A DNA stretch of 64,000 bases from Tepidicella baoligensis. GTDB taxonomy: Bacteria; Pseudomonadota; Gammaproteobacteria; Burkholderiales; Burkholderiaceae_C. The notes beneath the pieces were generated by a model that did no database searches, was not told where the DNA came from, and saw only the letters and a list, made by a program, of their open reading frames with translations. The position numbers and the translations under genes were made by a program. Location: NCBI RefSeq assembly GCF_013432195.1, contig NZ_JACCDB010000007.1:80506-144505 (forward strand). The letters are read 5' to 3'. How positions within the stretch are numbered: position 1 is the first letter of the stretch; each line of letters opens with the position of its first letter. Positions 1-12,175 of the stretch are shown piece by piece.

Positions 1-312
1 CGCGACAAGCGGCTGGCCGATATTTGCTTCATCATGAACGTGGAGGACACCCACCTCATCAACTACTCGCTCAAGAAGCTGCAAGGGTTGGGGGTGGTGG
101 CGTCGAGCAAGAACGGCAAGGAAGTCACCTATGCCGCCACCGACACCGGCAAGGCCTATGTGGAACGTTACCGGGCGATCCGCGAGGCCTGCCTCATCAA
201 CGCGCTCAAGGCGGATGATGCGCTCAACCGTGACATCGGTGAACTGGCACGGCTGCTGCGCGTGCTCTCCGGCGTGTATGACCAGGCGGCCCGGGCGGCG
301 GCCTCCATGTAA
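1..312 (+). CDS. MarR-type winged-helix regulator, C-terminal part
   Basis: Only the last 103 codons are present; the reading frame is open from base 1 and ends in TAA. The visible part holds the recognition helix and wing of a winged-helix DNA-binding domain ([13 protein letters not shown], then a K-N-G-K-E-V-T-Y wing and T-D-T-G-K-A-Y), followed by a C-terminal helix of the kind used for dimerisation in MarR proteins. It lies 17 bases upstream of the hydantoinase/oxoprolinase gene on the same strand, so it may regulate or be co-transcribed with it. Family assignment rests on the wing pattern; the effector cannot be read. Confidence 0.7.
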   Translation, partial: RDKRLADICFIMNVEDTHLINYSLKKLQGLGVVASSKNGKEVTYAATDTGKAYVERYRAIREACLINALKADDALNRDIGELARLLRVLSGVYDQAARAAASM

Positions 313-329
313 CTCTTTTCAAGTCCATC

Positions 330-4022
<3,693 letters not shown>

Positions 4023-4058
4023 GTCAAGTCGAGGCCGCTTGGAACGCCTACAAGATGA

Positions 4059-4132
4059 TGGAGCGGCTGATGGGAATCGAACCCACGTCTTGAGCTTGGG
4101 AAGCTCAGGTCCTACCATTGAACGACAGCCGC
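4059..4132 (-). tRNA. tRNA-Gly (anticodon CCC)
   Basis: The reverse strand reads as a complete cloverleaf. The acceptor arms GCGGCTG and CAGCCGC pair, the anticodon stem TGAGC/GCTCA encloses the loop TTCCCAA with anticodon CCC, and the T arm has GTGGG TTCGATT CCCAT. The discriminator T is followed by an encoded CCA (4059-4061). It stands alone between two protein genes; I see no integrase or duplicated tRNA end to suggest use as an attachment site here. Confidence 0.95.
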
Positions 4133-4177
4133 ATGACCAGCGAGTTTACCGCAATCGCAGCCAGTCCTTGACGCGGC

Positions 4178-6418
4178 TCAAGGTCGGCCCAGCACGAAGT
4201 ACACCCCGGTGTAGCCCTGTGGCGCATGCACCAGCCCCAGGTACAGCGGGCCGATGCCCGTGTCCGCCCCGATGTAAAGGCTGGAGCCCAGGCGCCAGCG
4301 CCGCTGCTCAGAGCCCGGTGGGGCCAGCGGGCCATTCGTCCAGGCGGCGCCGGTTTCCAAGGTGCTGCCCACGTACAGGCTGCGGACGAGGCCAGGCTGG
4401 TAGGGCAGCCGCTGGTAATAGCCCAGGCGCAACAGGGCCAGGCGGTTGCCTGCCAGCTGTCCCAGCCGGTAACCCGAAAGGTTGTGGAAGCCGCCCAGGG
4501 CATATTCGTCCACGGCACCGGGTGCTACCGTGCTGGAGCTTGCCACACGCAGGTAGGCATTCCAGGTGTGTGGGCCGTCGCTGAGGGCGTGTTGGGCAGT
4601 GAGGTTCCAGCGCGTGAAATCGGTTCGCTGGCCAAGCACACGGTAGCGTCCCTGCTGGGTGTCCAGCGTGTAGCGGTAGCCGCTCGTGGGAAAGTGGGCG
4701 CGGTCGAGTTGGTCCGTTACCCAGGCCAGTCGCCAGGCGGCCTCGGTCCACGCAATGGCGGTGATGGTTTGCGTTTCCGGGGCGTTCACGTAGTCGGGCG
4801 TGGACTGGCGCCTGGCGCCCAGAAGGCCAAGGCGCAGATCGCCCGCTTCCTGTGTGCGGCCGAGGTGCCAGCCCAGATCGAGGCCGATGCGGCTGGTGCG
4901 GCGCCGGAACAGTGCATACGGGTTGCCCTGCGGGTCGAACCATTCGATTTTGCGCAGCTCGTGGTCGAGGTAGCTGCTGATGAATCCCTGACGGTTTCGC
5001 CCCAGAGGATGGTACAGCTCCGTCCCGGCACCTATGGTGGCCCCCAGTTCCAGATGGCTGCGCCACTGGGTGCCGAGCGTCGGCAGGTCGCGGCGGGTAT
5101 GGCTGAGGCGCAGGCTGAAATCGCCGATTCCTTGAAAATCGGTCCTCAGATCCAGACCTACGCGGAATTGGTGTACCGCGTTTGAATCGTCTCCCAGGAT
5201 GTAGGTGAGTCCCTCCTGCCCAGTGTCGGGATCGCGTTCCAGCCGGTAGTCGATCCGGCGGGTGCTGTCGAGCGCGATCAAGCGCAGCAAGTCAGCTTCC
5301 ACCGCGGCGGATTGCAAGGCGTCGCCGGGTTGGACGTCGAGCTGACGCAGCAGCCTGGAGGCTTGCTGTTCATCGGCACCCTGCAGGCGAACGAAGGCCA
5401 GCGTCTCGGGCAGGCTGTCCATCAGCATGGCGTGGCGTTGCCGCCGTTGCTCCTGCCAAGCAAGGTAGTCCTGCGCAGGCAGGGCGAAGCGCTCCAGAGA
5501 AGCGGCCACACTGGCGCCATATTGCAGACCGAGTCGTATCAGTTCATCGGCCCGGTCGAAACTGGCCGATGTCAAGTCGCCTAACTGGGGTTGCAGCAGC
5601 AGGTCGTCGAGCGCCAGCAGGGCGGTGGAGCGCTGCACGTTCTGCTCTGTGAGGATGTTGATCATTTGCAGCGTGACGCCAATCACGCTGTCGAGGCTCT
5701 CACGGCTGGCCAGTGGGGTGCCAATGTTGACGGCGATCACCCGATCGGCACCCATGCGCCGCGCCACGTCCACCGGGAGGTTGTTGACCAGTCCTCCGTC
5801 GCCCAGCAATCGGCCCTCCCACTCCAGCGGCGAGAACACGCCTGGGACCGACATGCTGGCCCGCAACGCCGCTGCCAGATCGCCTTGCCGCAGCAAGACG
5901 GCCTCGCCGCTGACCATGTCGGTGGCCACGGCCCGGAACGGGATGGGCAATTCGTCGAAATCGGTCAATTCGCGTGTATGCAGGGTGTAGCGCCGCAGCA
6001 GCAGCTCTAGAGAGCGGCTGGAAACGGCGCCGCTGGGCAGAACGAACTGGCCGTCCCGAAACCCCAGCTGCAATACGGGGGAGAAGGTGAAGTCCTCTTC
6101 TTTTTGGCGTTGCGAGAGCGAGCGCCTGGGGACACGTGACGCGAACAGGCTGTTCCAGTCCACCGCGAGGATCTCGCGTTCCAATTCGGCTGGCGTCATG
6201 CCGCTGGCGTACAGGCCGCCGATGATCGCGCCCATGGAGGTGCCGACCACCATGTCCACCGGCACACGGGCCTCTTCCAAGGCTTTGAGGATGCCCACAT
6301 GGGCAAAGCCCCGTGCCCCACCGCCCGACAGGACGAGCGCGATCTGGGGGCGGGGCTCAGCAAGGGCAGTGGCCGGAGCCAGGCCACTCCACACCCCTAG
6401 GGCGATGGCCCAGTGCAA
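4178..6418 (-). CDS. Patatin-like type Vd autotransporter (PlpD-like)
   Basis: About 746 aa. A hydrophobic signal sequence ending A-T-A-L-A is followed by a patatin phospholipase domain with all three hallmarks: oxyanion loop SGGGARGFAHVG, nucleophile elbow VVGTSMGAI, and catalytic Asp in LLGDGGLVNN. A POTRA-like stretch (about 375-430) and a long C-terminal region with alternating beta strands follow, as in PlpD/FplA, where the barrel exports the lipase across the outer membrane. The frame is open upstream to ATG 6574, but that would overlap the Hsp20 gene by over 100 bases and bury the signal peptide. The TTG at 6418 is the first plausible start after the Hsp20 stop, so the start is uncertain. 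Confidence 0.85.
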   Translation of the reverse strand: MHWAIALGVWSGLAPATALAEPRPQIALVLSGGGARGFAHVGILKALEEARVPVDMVVGTSMGAIIGGLYASGMTPAELEREILAVDWNSLFASRVPRRSLSQRQKEEDFTFSPVLQLGFRDGQFVLPSGAVSSRSLELLLRRYTLHTRELTDFDELPIPFRAVATDMVSGEAVLLRQGDLAAALRASMSVPGVFSPLEWEGRLLGDGGLVNNLPVDVARRMGADRVIAVNIGTPLASRESLDSVIGVTLQMINILTEQNVQRSTALLALDDLLLQPQLGDLTSASFDRADELIRLGLQYGASVAASLERFALPAQDYLAWQEQRRQRHAMLMDSLPETLAFVRLQGADEQQASRLLRQLDVQPGDALQSAAVEADLLRLIALDSTRRIDYRLERDPDTGQEGLTYILGDDSNAVHQFRVGLDLRTDFQGIGDFSLRLSHTRRDLPTLGTQWRSHLELGATIGAGTELYHPLGRNRQGFISSYLDHELRKIEWFDPQGNPYALFRRRTSRIGLDLGWHLGRTQEAGDLRLGLLGARRQSTPDYVNAPETQTITAIAWTEAAWRLAWVTDQLDRAHFPTSGYRYTLDTQQGRYRVLGQRTDFTRWNLTAQHALSDGPHTWNAYLRVASSSTVAPGAVDEYALGGFHNLSGYRLGQLAGNRLALLRLGYYQRLPYQPGLVRSLYVGSTLETGAAWTNGPLAPPGSEQRRWRLGSSLYIGADTGIGPLYLGLVHAPQGYTGVYFVLGRP

Positions 6419-6458
6419 GCACCAGTTAGGGACGGAACGCGCTGGGTATGCGCGAGAG

Positions 6459-7043
6459 TCAAGTCTGGATCGAAATCGTGCGACCTTTCGGGGTGGTTTC
6501 CATCTCTCGTTTGTCCACCGTGATGGTGAGTACGCCATTTTTAAACGTTGCCTTGATGCTGTCTTGCTGGGCATTCGCGGGCAAATTCAGTGCACGCTGA
6601 AAACTGCCGTAGCTGCGCTCGACCCGATGGTAGTGACCATCCTGATGCGCTGATTCGTGGCGTTTTTCACCCCGGATCCACAGAATATCATCCTCCAGCG
6701 TCAACTGAATGTCTTTCTCGTCCACCCCGGGAACTTCGACTGTGATGCGGTACTGCTTCTCGGTTTCCTCAATATCCAGCGAGGGGCGCAGCATCGTCGG
6801 CCAGGGTGAGGCGGCCAGGCCCGGTGACGTCAGCCGTGGCCAGGACAGGCCGAAGCCGCGAAAGGCATCATCGAACAGCCGATCCACTTCGCGGTGGAGT
6901 TGGAGCAATGGGTCCAGCGTGGTGGCTGGAGCCGCAGCGGGTACCGTGGATTTGCTGATGGGAAGCTGGGAGGACGCTTGCTGGGTTTCCTGCTCTTTCT
7001 TGAACCAGTTCCACGGAGCCAGTTTCTTGAAGTCGAAATCCAT
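6459..7043 (-). CDS. Small heat-shock protein, Hsp20/alpha-crystallin family
   Basis: A 194-aa holdase-type chaperone. Residues 1-80 are a variable, Pro/Ala/Ser-rich N-terminal arm. The alpha-crystallin domain runs from about residue 85 to 185, with EVPGVDEKDIQLTLE, RVERSYGSFQRALNLP and the family signature FKNGVLTITV. The start ATG at 7043 has a strong ribosome site (AAAGGAG) eight bases upstream. It is followed closely by the patatin autotransporter on the same strand, so the two may share a transcript. Such proteins bind unfolding clients without ATP. Confidence 0.93.
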   Translation of the reverse strand: MDFDFKKLAPWNWFKKEQETQQASSQLPISKSTVPAAAPATTLDPLLQLHREVDRLFDDAFRGFGLSWPRLTSPGLAASPWPTMLRPSLDIEETEKQYRITVEVPGVDEKDIQLTLEDDILWIRGEKRHESAHQDGHYHRVERSYGSFQRALNLPANAQQDSIKATFKNGVLTITVDKREMETTPKGRTISIQT

Positions 7044-7132
7044 GATGCACTCCTTTCATATGGCTTGCCATACAGCCCGATGGGCGTTTGCCACACGATT
7101 TTTAGGGCTGGACGGGAAAATTCAAGTCGTGG

Positions 7133-8611
7133 TCACTTCAGGATGTCGCCCACGCAGAGGTACTTGATTTCGACATAGTCGTCCATGCCGTAATGCGAGC
7201 CTTCGCGGCCCAGTCCGGACTGCTTGACGCCGCCGAAAGGCACGTGTTCGGTCGCCAGAATGCCCACGTTGATGCCGACCATGCCGTATTCCAGCGCCTC
7301 GCTCACGCGGAAGATGCGGCCCACGTCGCGGCTGTAGAAGTAGCTGGCCAGGCCGAACTCGGTGTTATTGGCGGCATCGATGGCTTCCTGCTCGGTCTTG
7401 AACTTGAAGATCGGCGCGAAGGGGCCGAAAGTTTCCTCGCGGGCGCAGAGCATGTCGGCCGTGGCGTCGGCCACCACCGTGGGTTCGAAGAACTGGCCCT
7501 GCAGGCGTTTGCCGCCCACCAGCAGGCGGCCGCCTTTGGCCACGGCGTCGTCCACATGGCGCTGCACTTTTTCCAGCGCGGCTTCCTCGATCAGCGGGCC
7601 CTGGTTGACGCCTTCTTCGAAACCGTTGCCCACTTTGGCGGTTTTGACCTTGGCGGCGAACTTGGTCACGAACTCGTCGTACACACTCTCTTGCACGTAG
7701 ATGCGGTTGGAGCACACGCAGGTCTGCCCTGCATTGCGGTATTTGCTGGCGAAGGCGCCTTCGACGGCGGAGTCGATGTCGGCGTCGTCGAAGACGATGA
7801 AGGGGGCGTTGCCACCCAGCTCCAGCGACAGCTTCTTGACGGTGGGCGCGCACTGCGCCATGAGGATGCGGCCCACCTCGGTGGAGCCGGTGAAGCTGAG
7901 GTGGCGCACCACGTCGCTGGCGCACAGCACCTTGCCCATGGCAATGGAGTTGGCGCTGTCGGCGGTGATGACGTTGAGCACGCCCGCCGGGATGCCTGCG
8001 CGCATGGCCAGCTCGGCGGCGGCCAAGGCGGTGAGTGGCGTGAGTTCGGCGGGCTTGATGACGACCGGGCAGCCTGCGGCGAGTGCGGGGGCCACCTTGC
8101 GGGTGATCATGGCCAGCGGAAAGTTCCACGGGGTGATGGCCGCACACACGCCGATGGGCTGCTTGAGCACGAGCAGGCGGCGGTTGTTGTCGAACTGGGG
8201 AAGGGTTTCGCCGTTGACGCGCTTGGCTTCTTCAGCAAACCACTCCACGAAGCTGGCGCCATAGGCCACTTCGCCCTTGGCTTCGGGCAGGGGTTTGCCC
8301 TGTTCGGCGGTCATCAGCCGGCCCAGGTCGTCCTGGTGGGCCATGAGCAGGTCGTACCACTTGCGCAGGATGTTGCTGCGTTCCTTGGCGGTCTTGTTCT
8401 TCCAGCCGCCCCAGGCGGCGTTGGCGGCGGCGATGGCGGCTTCGGCCTCGGCCGGGCCGAGGTTGGCCACGTCGGCCAGGTGCTGGCCGGTGGCCGGGTC
8501 GTATACGGCGAAGCGGCTGTCACCTGCCACCCACCGGCCGTCGATCAGCGCGTCCGTCTTGAGCAGGGTGGGGTCTTTCAGTTGCGCGAGGGGGGAGGCC
8601 TTCATGTCCAT
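7133..8611 (-). CDS. gabD: NAD(P)-dependent succinate/glutarate semialdehyde dehydrogenase
   Basis: A 492-aa aldehyde dehydrogenase of the GabD class. Visible are the cofactor region ITPWNFPLAMITRK, the general-base Glu in LELGGNAP, and the catalytic Cys in NAGQTCVCSNR; the C-terminal FGGVKQSGLGREG is typical. GabD oxidises succinate semialdehyde in GABA catabolism, and close homologues (DavD) oxidise glutarate semialdehyde in lysine catabolism. It lies 135 bases downstream of the CaiB/GcdH pair that would consume glutarate, which favours a C5 role, while gabT at 24.9-26.2 kb fits either. The upstream gap holds TATACAGA, also found in the gabT promoter. A second in-frame ATG lies at 8605. Confidence 0.92.
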   Translation of the reverse strand: MDMKASPLAQLKDPTLLKTDALIDGRWVAGDSRFAVYDPATGQHLADVANLGPAEAEAAIAAANAAWGGWKNKTAKERSNILRKWYDLLMAHQDDLGRLMTAEQGKPLPEAKGEVAYGASFVEWFAEEAKRVNGETLPQFDNNRRLLVLKQPIGVCAAITPWNFPLAMITRKVAPALAAGCPVVIKPAELTPLTALAAAELAMRAGIPAGVLNVITADSANSIAMGKVLCASDVVRHLSFTGSTEVGRILMAQCAPTVKKLSLELGGNAPFIVFDDADIDSAVEGAFASKYRNAGQTCVCSNRIYVQESVYDEFVTKFAAKVKTAKVGNGFEEGVNQGPLIEEAALEKVQRHVDDAVAKGGRLLVGGKRLQGQFFEPTVVADATADMLCAREETFGPFAPIFKFKTEQEAIDAANNTEFGLASYFYSRDVGRIFRVSEALEYGMVGINVGILATEHVPFGGVKQSGLGREGSHYGMDDYVEIKYLCVGDILK

Positions 8612-8746
8612 GGTTGTCTCTCTTGAGGTGTGTGGGCTACGACAAATCCGTAGCGTAAACCGAAACCACCATGCCCTGCATGTACAGCACGCTTTCAGTT
8701 CCTGCGCACTGTGTAGCTGTCAGGGCCTATACAGATCGACAGAGGT
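8612..8746. promoter_or_regulatory. Intergenic region upstream of gabD
   Basis: These 135 bases separate gabD from the preceding CaiB gene. They contain TATACAGA at 8728-8735, an 8-mer also present at 26285-26292 in the gabT/mocR divergent promoter, plus a GTACAG at 8682-8687. A shared GabR/MocR operator is possible but unproven. No terminator with a T run was recognised. Confidence 0.35.
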
Positions 8747-9919
8747 CTAACTGGCCAACCACTGGGCTTCGGCTTGGCCAAGCGCGGGGGGCGGTAACTC
8801 GGCGGTGGGGCGTTGGCCGTCGAACAGGATGGGGTGGGCCACCATGGGAGGGCGGCCACCTTGTGCCGGCAGCGTCATGCCGCGTGCGGCCACGTGGGGG
8901 TGTTCCATCACCTGGGCCACGTCCAGAATGGGGGCGCAGGGCACGCCGGCCTGGTCGAGCACGCGTACCCATTCGGCAGTATCGCGCTTCAGCGTCCAAT
9001 CGGTGATCAGGGGGACCAGCGTCTGGCGGTTCGCCACGCGGGCCGGGTTGGTGGCGAAGCGGGCGTCGCGTGCCACGGCGGCGTGGCCAGCGGCTTCGCA
9101 GAAGCGGGTGAACTGCCCGTCGTTGCCCACGGCCAGCACCATGTGCCCGTCGCGGGTGGGGAACACCTGATAGGGCACGATGTTGGGGTGGGCGTTGCCC
9201 ATGCGGGTGGGCCGCGTCTGGCCTACGAGCTGGTTGCTGGCCTGGTTGGCCAGCATGGCCACCTGCACATCGAACAGGGCGGCGTCGATCACCCGGCCCT
9301 TGCCGGTGCGCTGGCGCTCGTGCAGCGCGGCCAGAATGGCGGTGGCCGCGTACACGCCGGTCATCAGGTCGGTTACGGCCACGCCCACCTTCTGGGGCTC
9401 CTCGTCCTTGTTGCCGGTGATGCTCATCAACCCGCCTTCGGCCTGGATGGCTAAGTCGTAACCCGCCTTGTGCGAGAGCGGCCCGGTCTGCCCGTAGCCG
9501 GTGATGGAGCAGTAGATCAGCCCTGGGTTGAGCGCCTGCAGGCTGGGGGCGTCCAGCCCGTACTTGGCGAGCTGGCCGACCTTGTAGTTCTCGATCAGCA
9601 CGTCGGCCTCGCGGGCCAGCTCGCGCACCTGCTGGACGCCTTCGGGGCTGGCGATGTCGATGGCCACCGAGCGCTTGCCCCGGTTGGCGCACAGGAAGTA
9701 GGCCGCCACGCGGTCTGGCCCTTCGCCCCACCAGGGCGGGCCCCAGGCGCGGGTGTCGTCACCCGTGCCGGGGCGTTCCACCTTCAGCACGTCGGCGCCG
9801 TAGTCGGCCAGGATCTGCCCAGCCCAGGGGCCGGCCAGCACGCGCGAAAGGTCCAGCACCTTCAAGCCTTCGAGCGGGCGCGGGGGTGGGGCAGGGGGGC
9901 GAAAGTCGGGTAAGGCCAT
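8747..9919 (-). CDS. CaiB/BaiF-type CoA-transferase (probable succinyl-CoA:glutarate type)
   Basis: About 390 aa, class III CoA-transferase. The N-terminus has LEGLKVLDLSRVLAGPWAGQ and ADYGADVLKVE; ANRGKRSVAIDIASPEG follows. The expected catalytic Asp lies in the region AVTDLMTGVYAATAILAAL. It directly follows glutaryl-CoA dehydrogenase on the same strand, and this pairing is characteristic of glutarate activation, with succinyl-CoA donating CoA to glutarate. ATG 9919 is chosen because ATG 9958 would lie inside the end of gcdH, although that start remains possible with a 20-base overlap. The specific substrate is an inference from the neighbours. Confidence 0.85.
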   Translation of the reverse strand: MALPDFRPPAPPPRPLEGLKVLDLSRVLAGPWAGQILADYGADVLKVERPGTGDDTRAWGPPWWGEGPDRVAAYFLCANRGKRSVAIDIASPEGVQQVRELAREADVLIENYKVGQLAKYGLDAPSLQALNPGLIYCSITGYGQTGPLSHKAGYDLAIQAEGGLMSITGNKDEEPQKVGVAVTDLMTGVYAATAILAALHERQRTGKGRVIDAALFDVQVAMLANQASNQLVGQTRPTRMGNAHPNIVPYQVFPTRDGHMVLAVGNDGQFTRFCEAAGHAAVARDARFATNPARVANRQTLVPLITDWTLKRDTAEWVRVLDQAGVPCAPILDVAQVMEHPHVAARGMTLPAQGGRPPMVAHPILFDGQRPTAELPPPALGQAEAQWLAS

Positions 9920-9938
9920 GGGCAGGGGGCTGTGCGGC

Positions 9939-11123
9939 TCAGTTGGAGAACGCGGCAATGCCGGTGATGGCGCGGCCCAGGATGAGGGCGTGGATGTCGT
10001 GCGTGCCTTCGTAGGTGTTCACCACCTCCAGGTTCACCAGGTGACGGGCCACGCCGTATTCGTCGCTGATGCCATTGCCGCCCATCATGTCGCGCGCCAT
10101 GCGGGCAATGTCGAGTGCCTTGCCGCAGCTGTTGCGTTTGAGGATGCTGGTGATCTCTACCGCGGCGGTGCCTTCGTCCTTCATGCGGCCCAGGCGCAGG
10201 CAGCCTTGCAGGCCCAAGCTGATTTCGGTCAGCATGTCGGCCAGCTTCTTCTGGATGAGCTGGTTGGCGGCCAGCGGTCGGCCGAACTGCTGGCGGTCCA
10301 GCACGTACTGGCGGGCGCGGTGGAAGCAGTCCTCGGCGGCGCCCAGCGCGCCCCAGGCAATGCCGTAACGCGCGCTGTTCAGGCAGGTGAAGGGGCCCTT
10401 GAGGCCGCGAACCTCGGGAAAGGCGTTTTCTTCGGGGCAGAACACCTCATCCATCACGATTTCGCCGGTGATGCTGGCGCGCAGGCCCACCTTGCCGTGC
10501 ACGGCTGGGGCGCTCAGTCCTTTCCAGCCCTTTTCCAGAATGAAGCCGCGAATCTGGCCCTCGTCGTCCTTCGCCCATACCACGAACACGTCGGCGATGG
10601 GGGAGTTGGTGATCCACATCTTGGCGCCGCTCAGGCTGTAGCCATCCGGCACCTTCTTGGCGCGGGTGATCATGCTGCCGGGGTCGGAGCCGTGGTTGGG
10701 CTCGGTCAGCCCAAAGCAGCCCACCCATTCGCCGGTGGCCAGCTTGGGCAGATACTTTTGCTTCTGTGCCTCGGTGCCGAATTCGTAAATGGGCACCATC
10801 ACCAGCGAGCTCTGCACGCTCATCATGCTGCGGTAGCCGCTGTCCACGCGCTCCACTTCGCGCGCCACCAAGCCATAGCACACGTAGTTCAGGCCAGCGC
10901 CGCCGTACTGTTCGGGAATGGTCGGGCCCAGCAGGCCCAGCTCACCCATCTCGTTGAAAATGGCGCGGTCCGTCTTCTCGTGGCGGAAGGCGTCTTGCAC
11001 GCGGGGCAGCAAACGTTCCTGGCAATAGGCGTGGGCCGCGTCGCGGACCTGGCGCTCGTCGTCGGTGAGCTGGTCGTCCAGCAGAAAAGGGTCGGACCAG
11101 GAGAAGCGTGCGTTAGAGGCCAT
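9939..11123 (-). CDS. gcdH: Glutaryl-CoA dehydrogenase
   Basis: A 394-aa acyl-CoA dehydrogenase closely resembling GcdH, which oxidatively decarboxylates glutaryl-CoA to crotonyl-CoA using FAD. Seen are the FAD-binding [35 protein letters not shown], the [20 protein letters not shown] region, and the C-terminal catalytic-base segment [20 protein letters not shown], where the Glu of YEGTHD is the family base. Length is normal. It is followed by a CaiB-type CoA-transferase and divergently flanked by a LysR gene, the usual arrangement for glutarate degradation in betaproteobacteria. Confidence 0.94.
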   Translation of the reverse strand: MASNARFSWSDPFLLDDQLTDDERQVRDAAHAYCQERLLPRVQDAFRHEKTDRAIFNEMGELGLLGPTIPEQYGGAGLNYVCYGLVAREVERVDSGYRSMMSVQSSLVMVPIYEFGTEAQKQKYLPKLATGEWVGCFGLTEPNHGSDPGSMITRAKKVPDGYSLSGAKMWITNSPIADVFVVWAKDDEGQIRGFILEKGWKGLSAPAVHGKVGLRASITGEIVMDEVFCPEENAFPEVRGLKGPFTCLNSARYGIAWGALGAAEDCFHRARQYVLDRQQFGRPLAANQLIQKKLADMLTEISLGLQGCLRLGRMKDEGTAAVEITSILKRNSCGKALDIARMARDMMGGNGISDEYGVARHLVNLEVVNTYEGTHDIHALILGRAITGIAAFSN

Positions 11124-11251
11124 GGGTTTGTCTCACATGTTGAAGGTTGCAGATGGACCCATGCTAAGAGCACATCAGCCCACTGGCAAGCGAAAATTTT
11201 TCCTTCAGATATGAGCTTTTGTATTGAATGATGTGATAGTGTGCGCTGAAG
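11124..11251. promoter_or_regulatory. Divergent gcdH / lysR promoter region
   Basis: This 128-base gap between two divergent starts is visibly more AT-rich than its surroundings (11195-11245). It is where a LysR regulator would be expected to bind and control both transcripts. I did not find a long perfect dyad, so no operator is assigned to exact bases. Confidence 0.5.
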
Positions 11252-12172
11252 ATGAGACGCAAACTGCCCTCCACCCAGGCCCTGAACTGCTTTGAAGCTG
11301 CCGCCCGTCACCAGAGCTTCACCCGCGCCGCCCAGGAGTTGAACCTGACGCAAGGCGCCGTGTCGCGCCAGGTGGCGGTGCTGGAGGACTTTCTGGGCGT
11401 ACCCCTGTTCCGCCGTACCCAGCACGGCATGGTGCTCACCCCCGCCGGGGCCGACTATGCGCGCCACGTGAGCCAGCGGCTGGATGCGCTGGAGCGCGAC
11501 GCGGTGGAACTCATGGGCCGGCGCGGGCAGGGCGACAGCCTCACCCTGGCCGCCGTGCCCACCTTCGCCACCCGCTGGTTGATCCCCCGCTTGCACCGCC
11601 TGGCCGCCGAGCAGCCTGATCTGCTGGTGCACTTTGAAACCCGCACGCGCCCCTTTCTGTTCACCGACACGGGTATAGACGCCGCCATCTGGGCCGGCAC
11701 GGCGCAGCAATTGCAGCAATGGGCCGGCACCCAGGCCACGCACCTCATGGACGAAGACGTGCTGCCCGTGTGCAGCCCGCGCCTCTTGACGGGCGGACAG
11801 GAGGTGGAGCCCCATGTCCTGGCCCAGATGCCCTTGCTGCAACAAGCCACCCGGCCCGAAGCCTGGCGCCAGTGGTTCGACGCACAAGGCGTGGACGCCC
11901 CTCGCGCCATGGCGGGGCCCAGGTATGAGCTGTTTTCCATGCAGGCGGCTGCCGCCATGAGCGGTCTGGGTGTGGCGCTGATGCCCACCCTGCTGGTTCA
12001 GGACGAGCTGGCCAGCGGCGCGCTGGTGGTGGCGTGCGCCCGCCCCTTGAAAGCGCAACGGGCCTATTACCTGGTCCAGCCGCAAGTGGGCGAAAGACCG
12101 GCGTTGGCGGTGTTCAGGGAATGGGTGGTTCGGGAGTGTGGATCACCGGCCGATCCTTCCTGGCGACAATAA
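11252..12172 (+). CDS. LysR-family regulator of the glutarate genes
   Basis: A 306-aa LysR-type regulator. The N-terminal helix-turn-helix is FTRAAQELNLTQGAVSRQVAVLEDFLGVPLFRR (only its ends matter: A-A-x-x-L-N-L-T-Q-G-A-V-S-R and the following L-E). A type-2 periplasmic-binding-like effector domain follows from about residue 95. The GcvA-like N-terminus (RKLPSTQALNCFEAAARH) places it in the GcvA/AmpR subgroup. It is divergent from gcdH, and autogenous position plus neighbour suggest glutarate or glutaryl-CoA as inducer. It ends only three bases before parC, which looks functionally unrelated. Confidence 0.9.
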   Translation: MRRKLPSTQALNCFEAAARHQSFTRAAQELNLTQGAVSRQVAVLEDFLGVPLFRRTQHGMVLTPAGADYARHVSQRLDALERDAVELMGRRGQGDSLTLAAVPTFATRWLIPRLHRLAAEQPDLLVHFETRTRPFLFTDTGIDAAIWAGTAQQLQQWAGTQATHLMDEDVLPVCSPRLLTGGQEVEPHVLAQMPLLQQATRPEAWRQWFDAQGVDAPRAMAGPRYELFSMQAAAAMSGLGVALMPTLLVQDELASGALVVACARPLKAQRAYYLVQPQVGERPALAVFREWVVRECGSPADPSWRQ

Positions 12173-12175
12173 AGC

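Noticed and set aside
4059..4132. tRNA-Gly as an integration site
   Set aside because: No integrase, no partial tRNA repeat and no foreign-looking DNA next to it; the accessory region is nearly 40 kb away.
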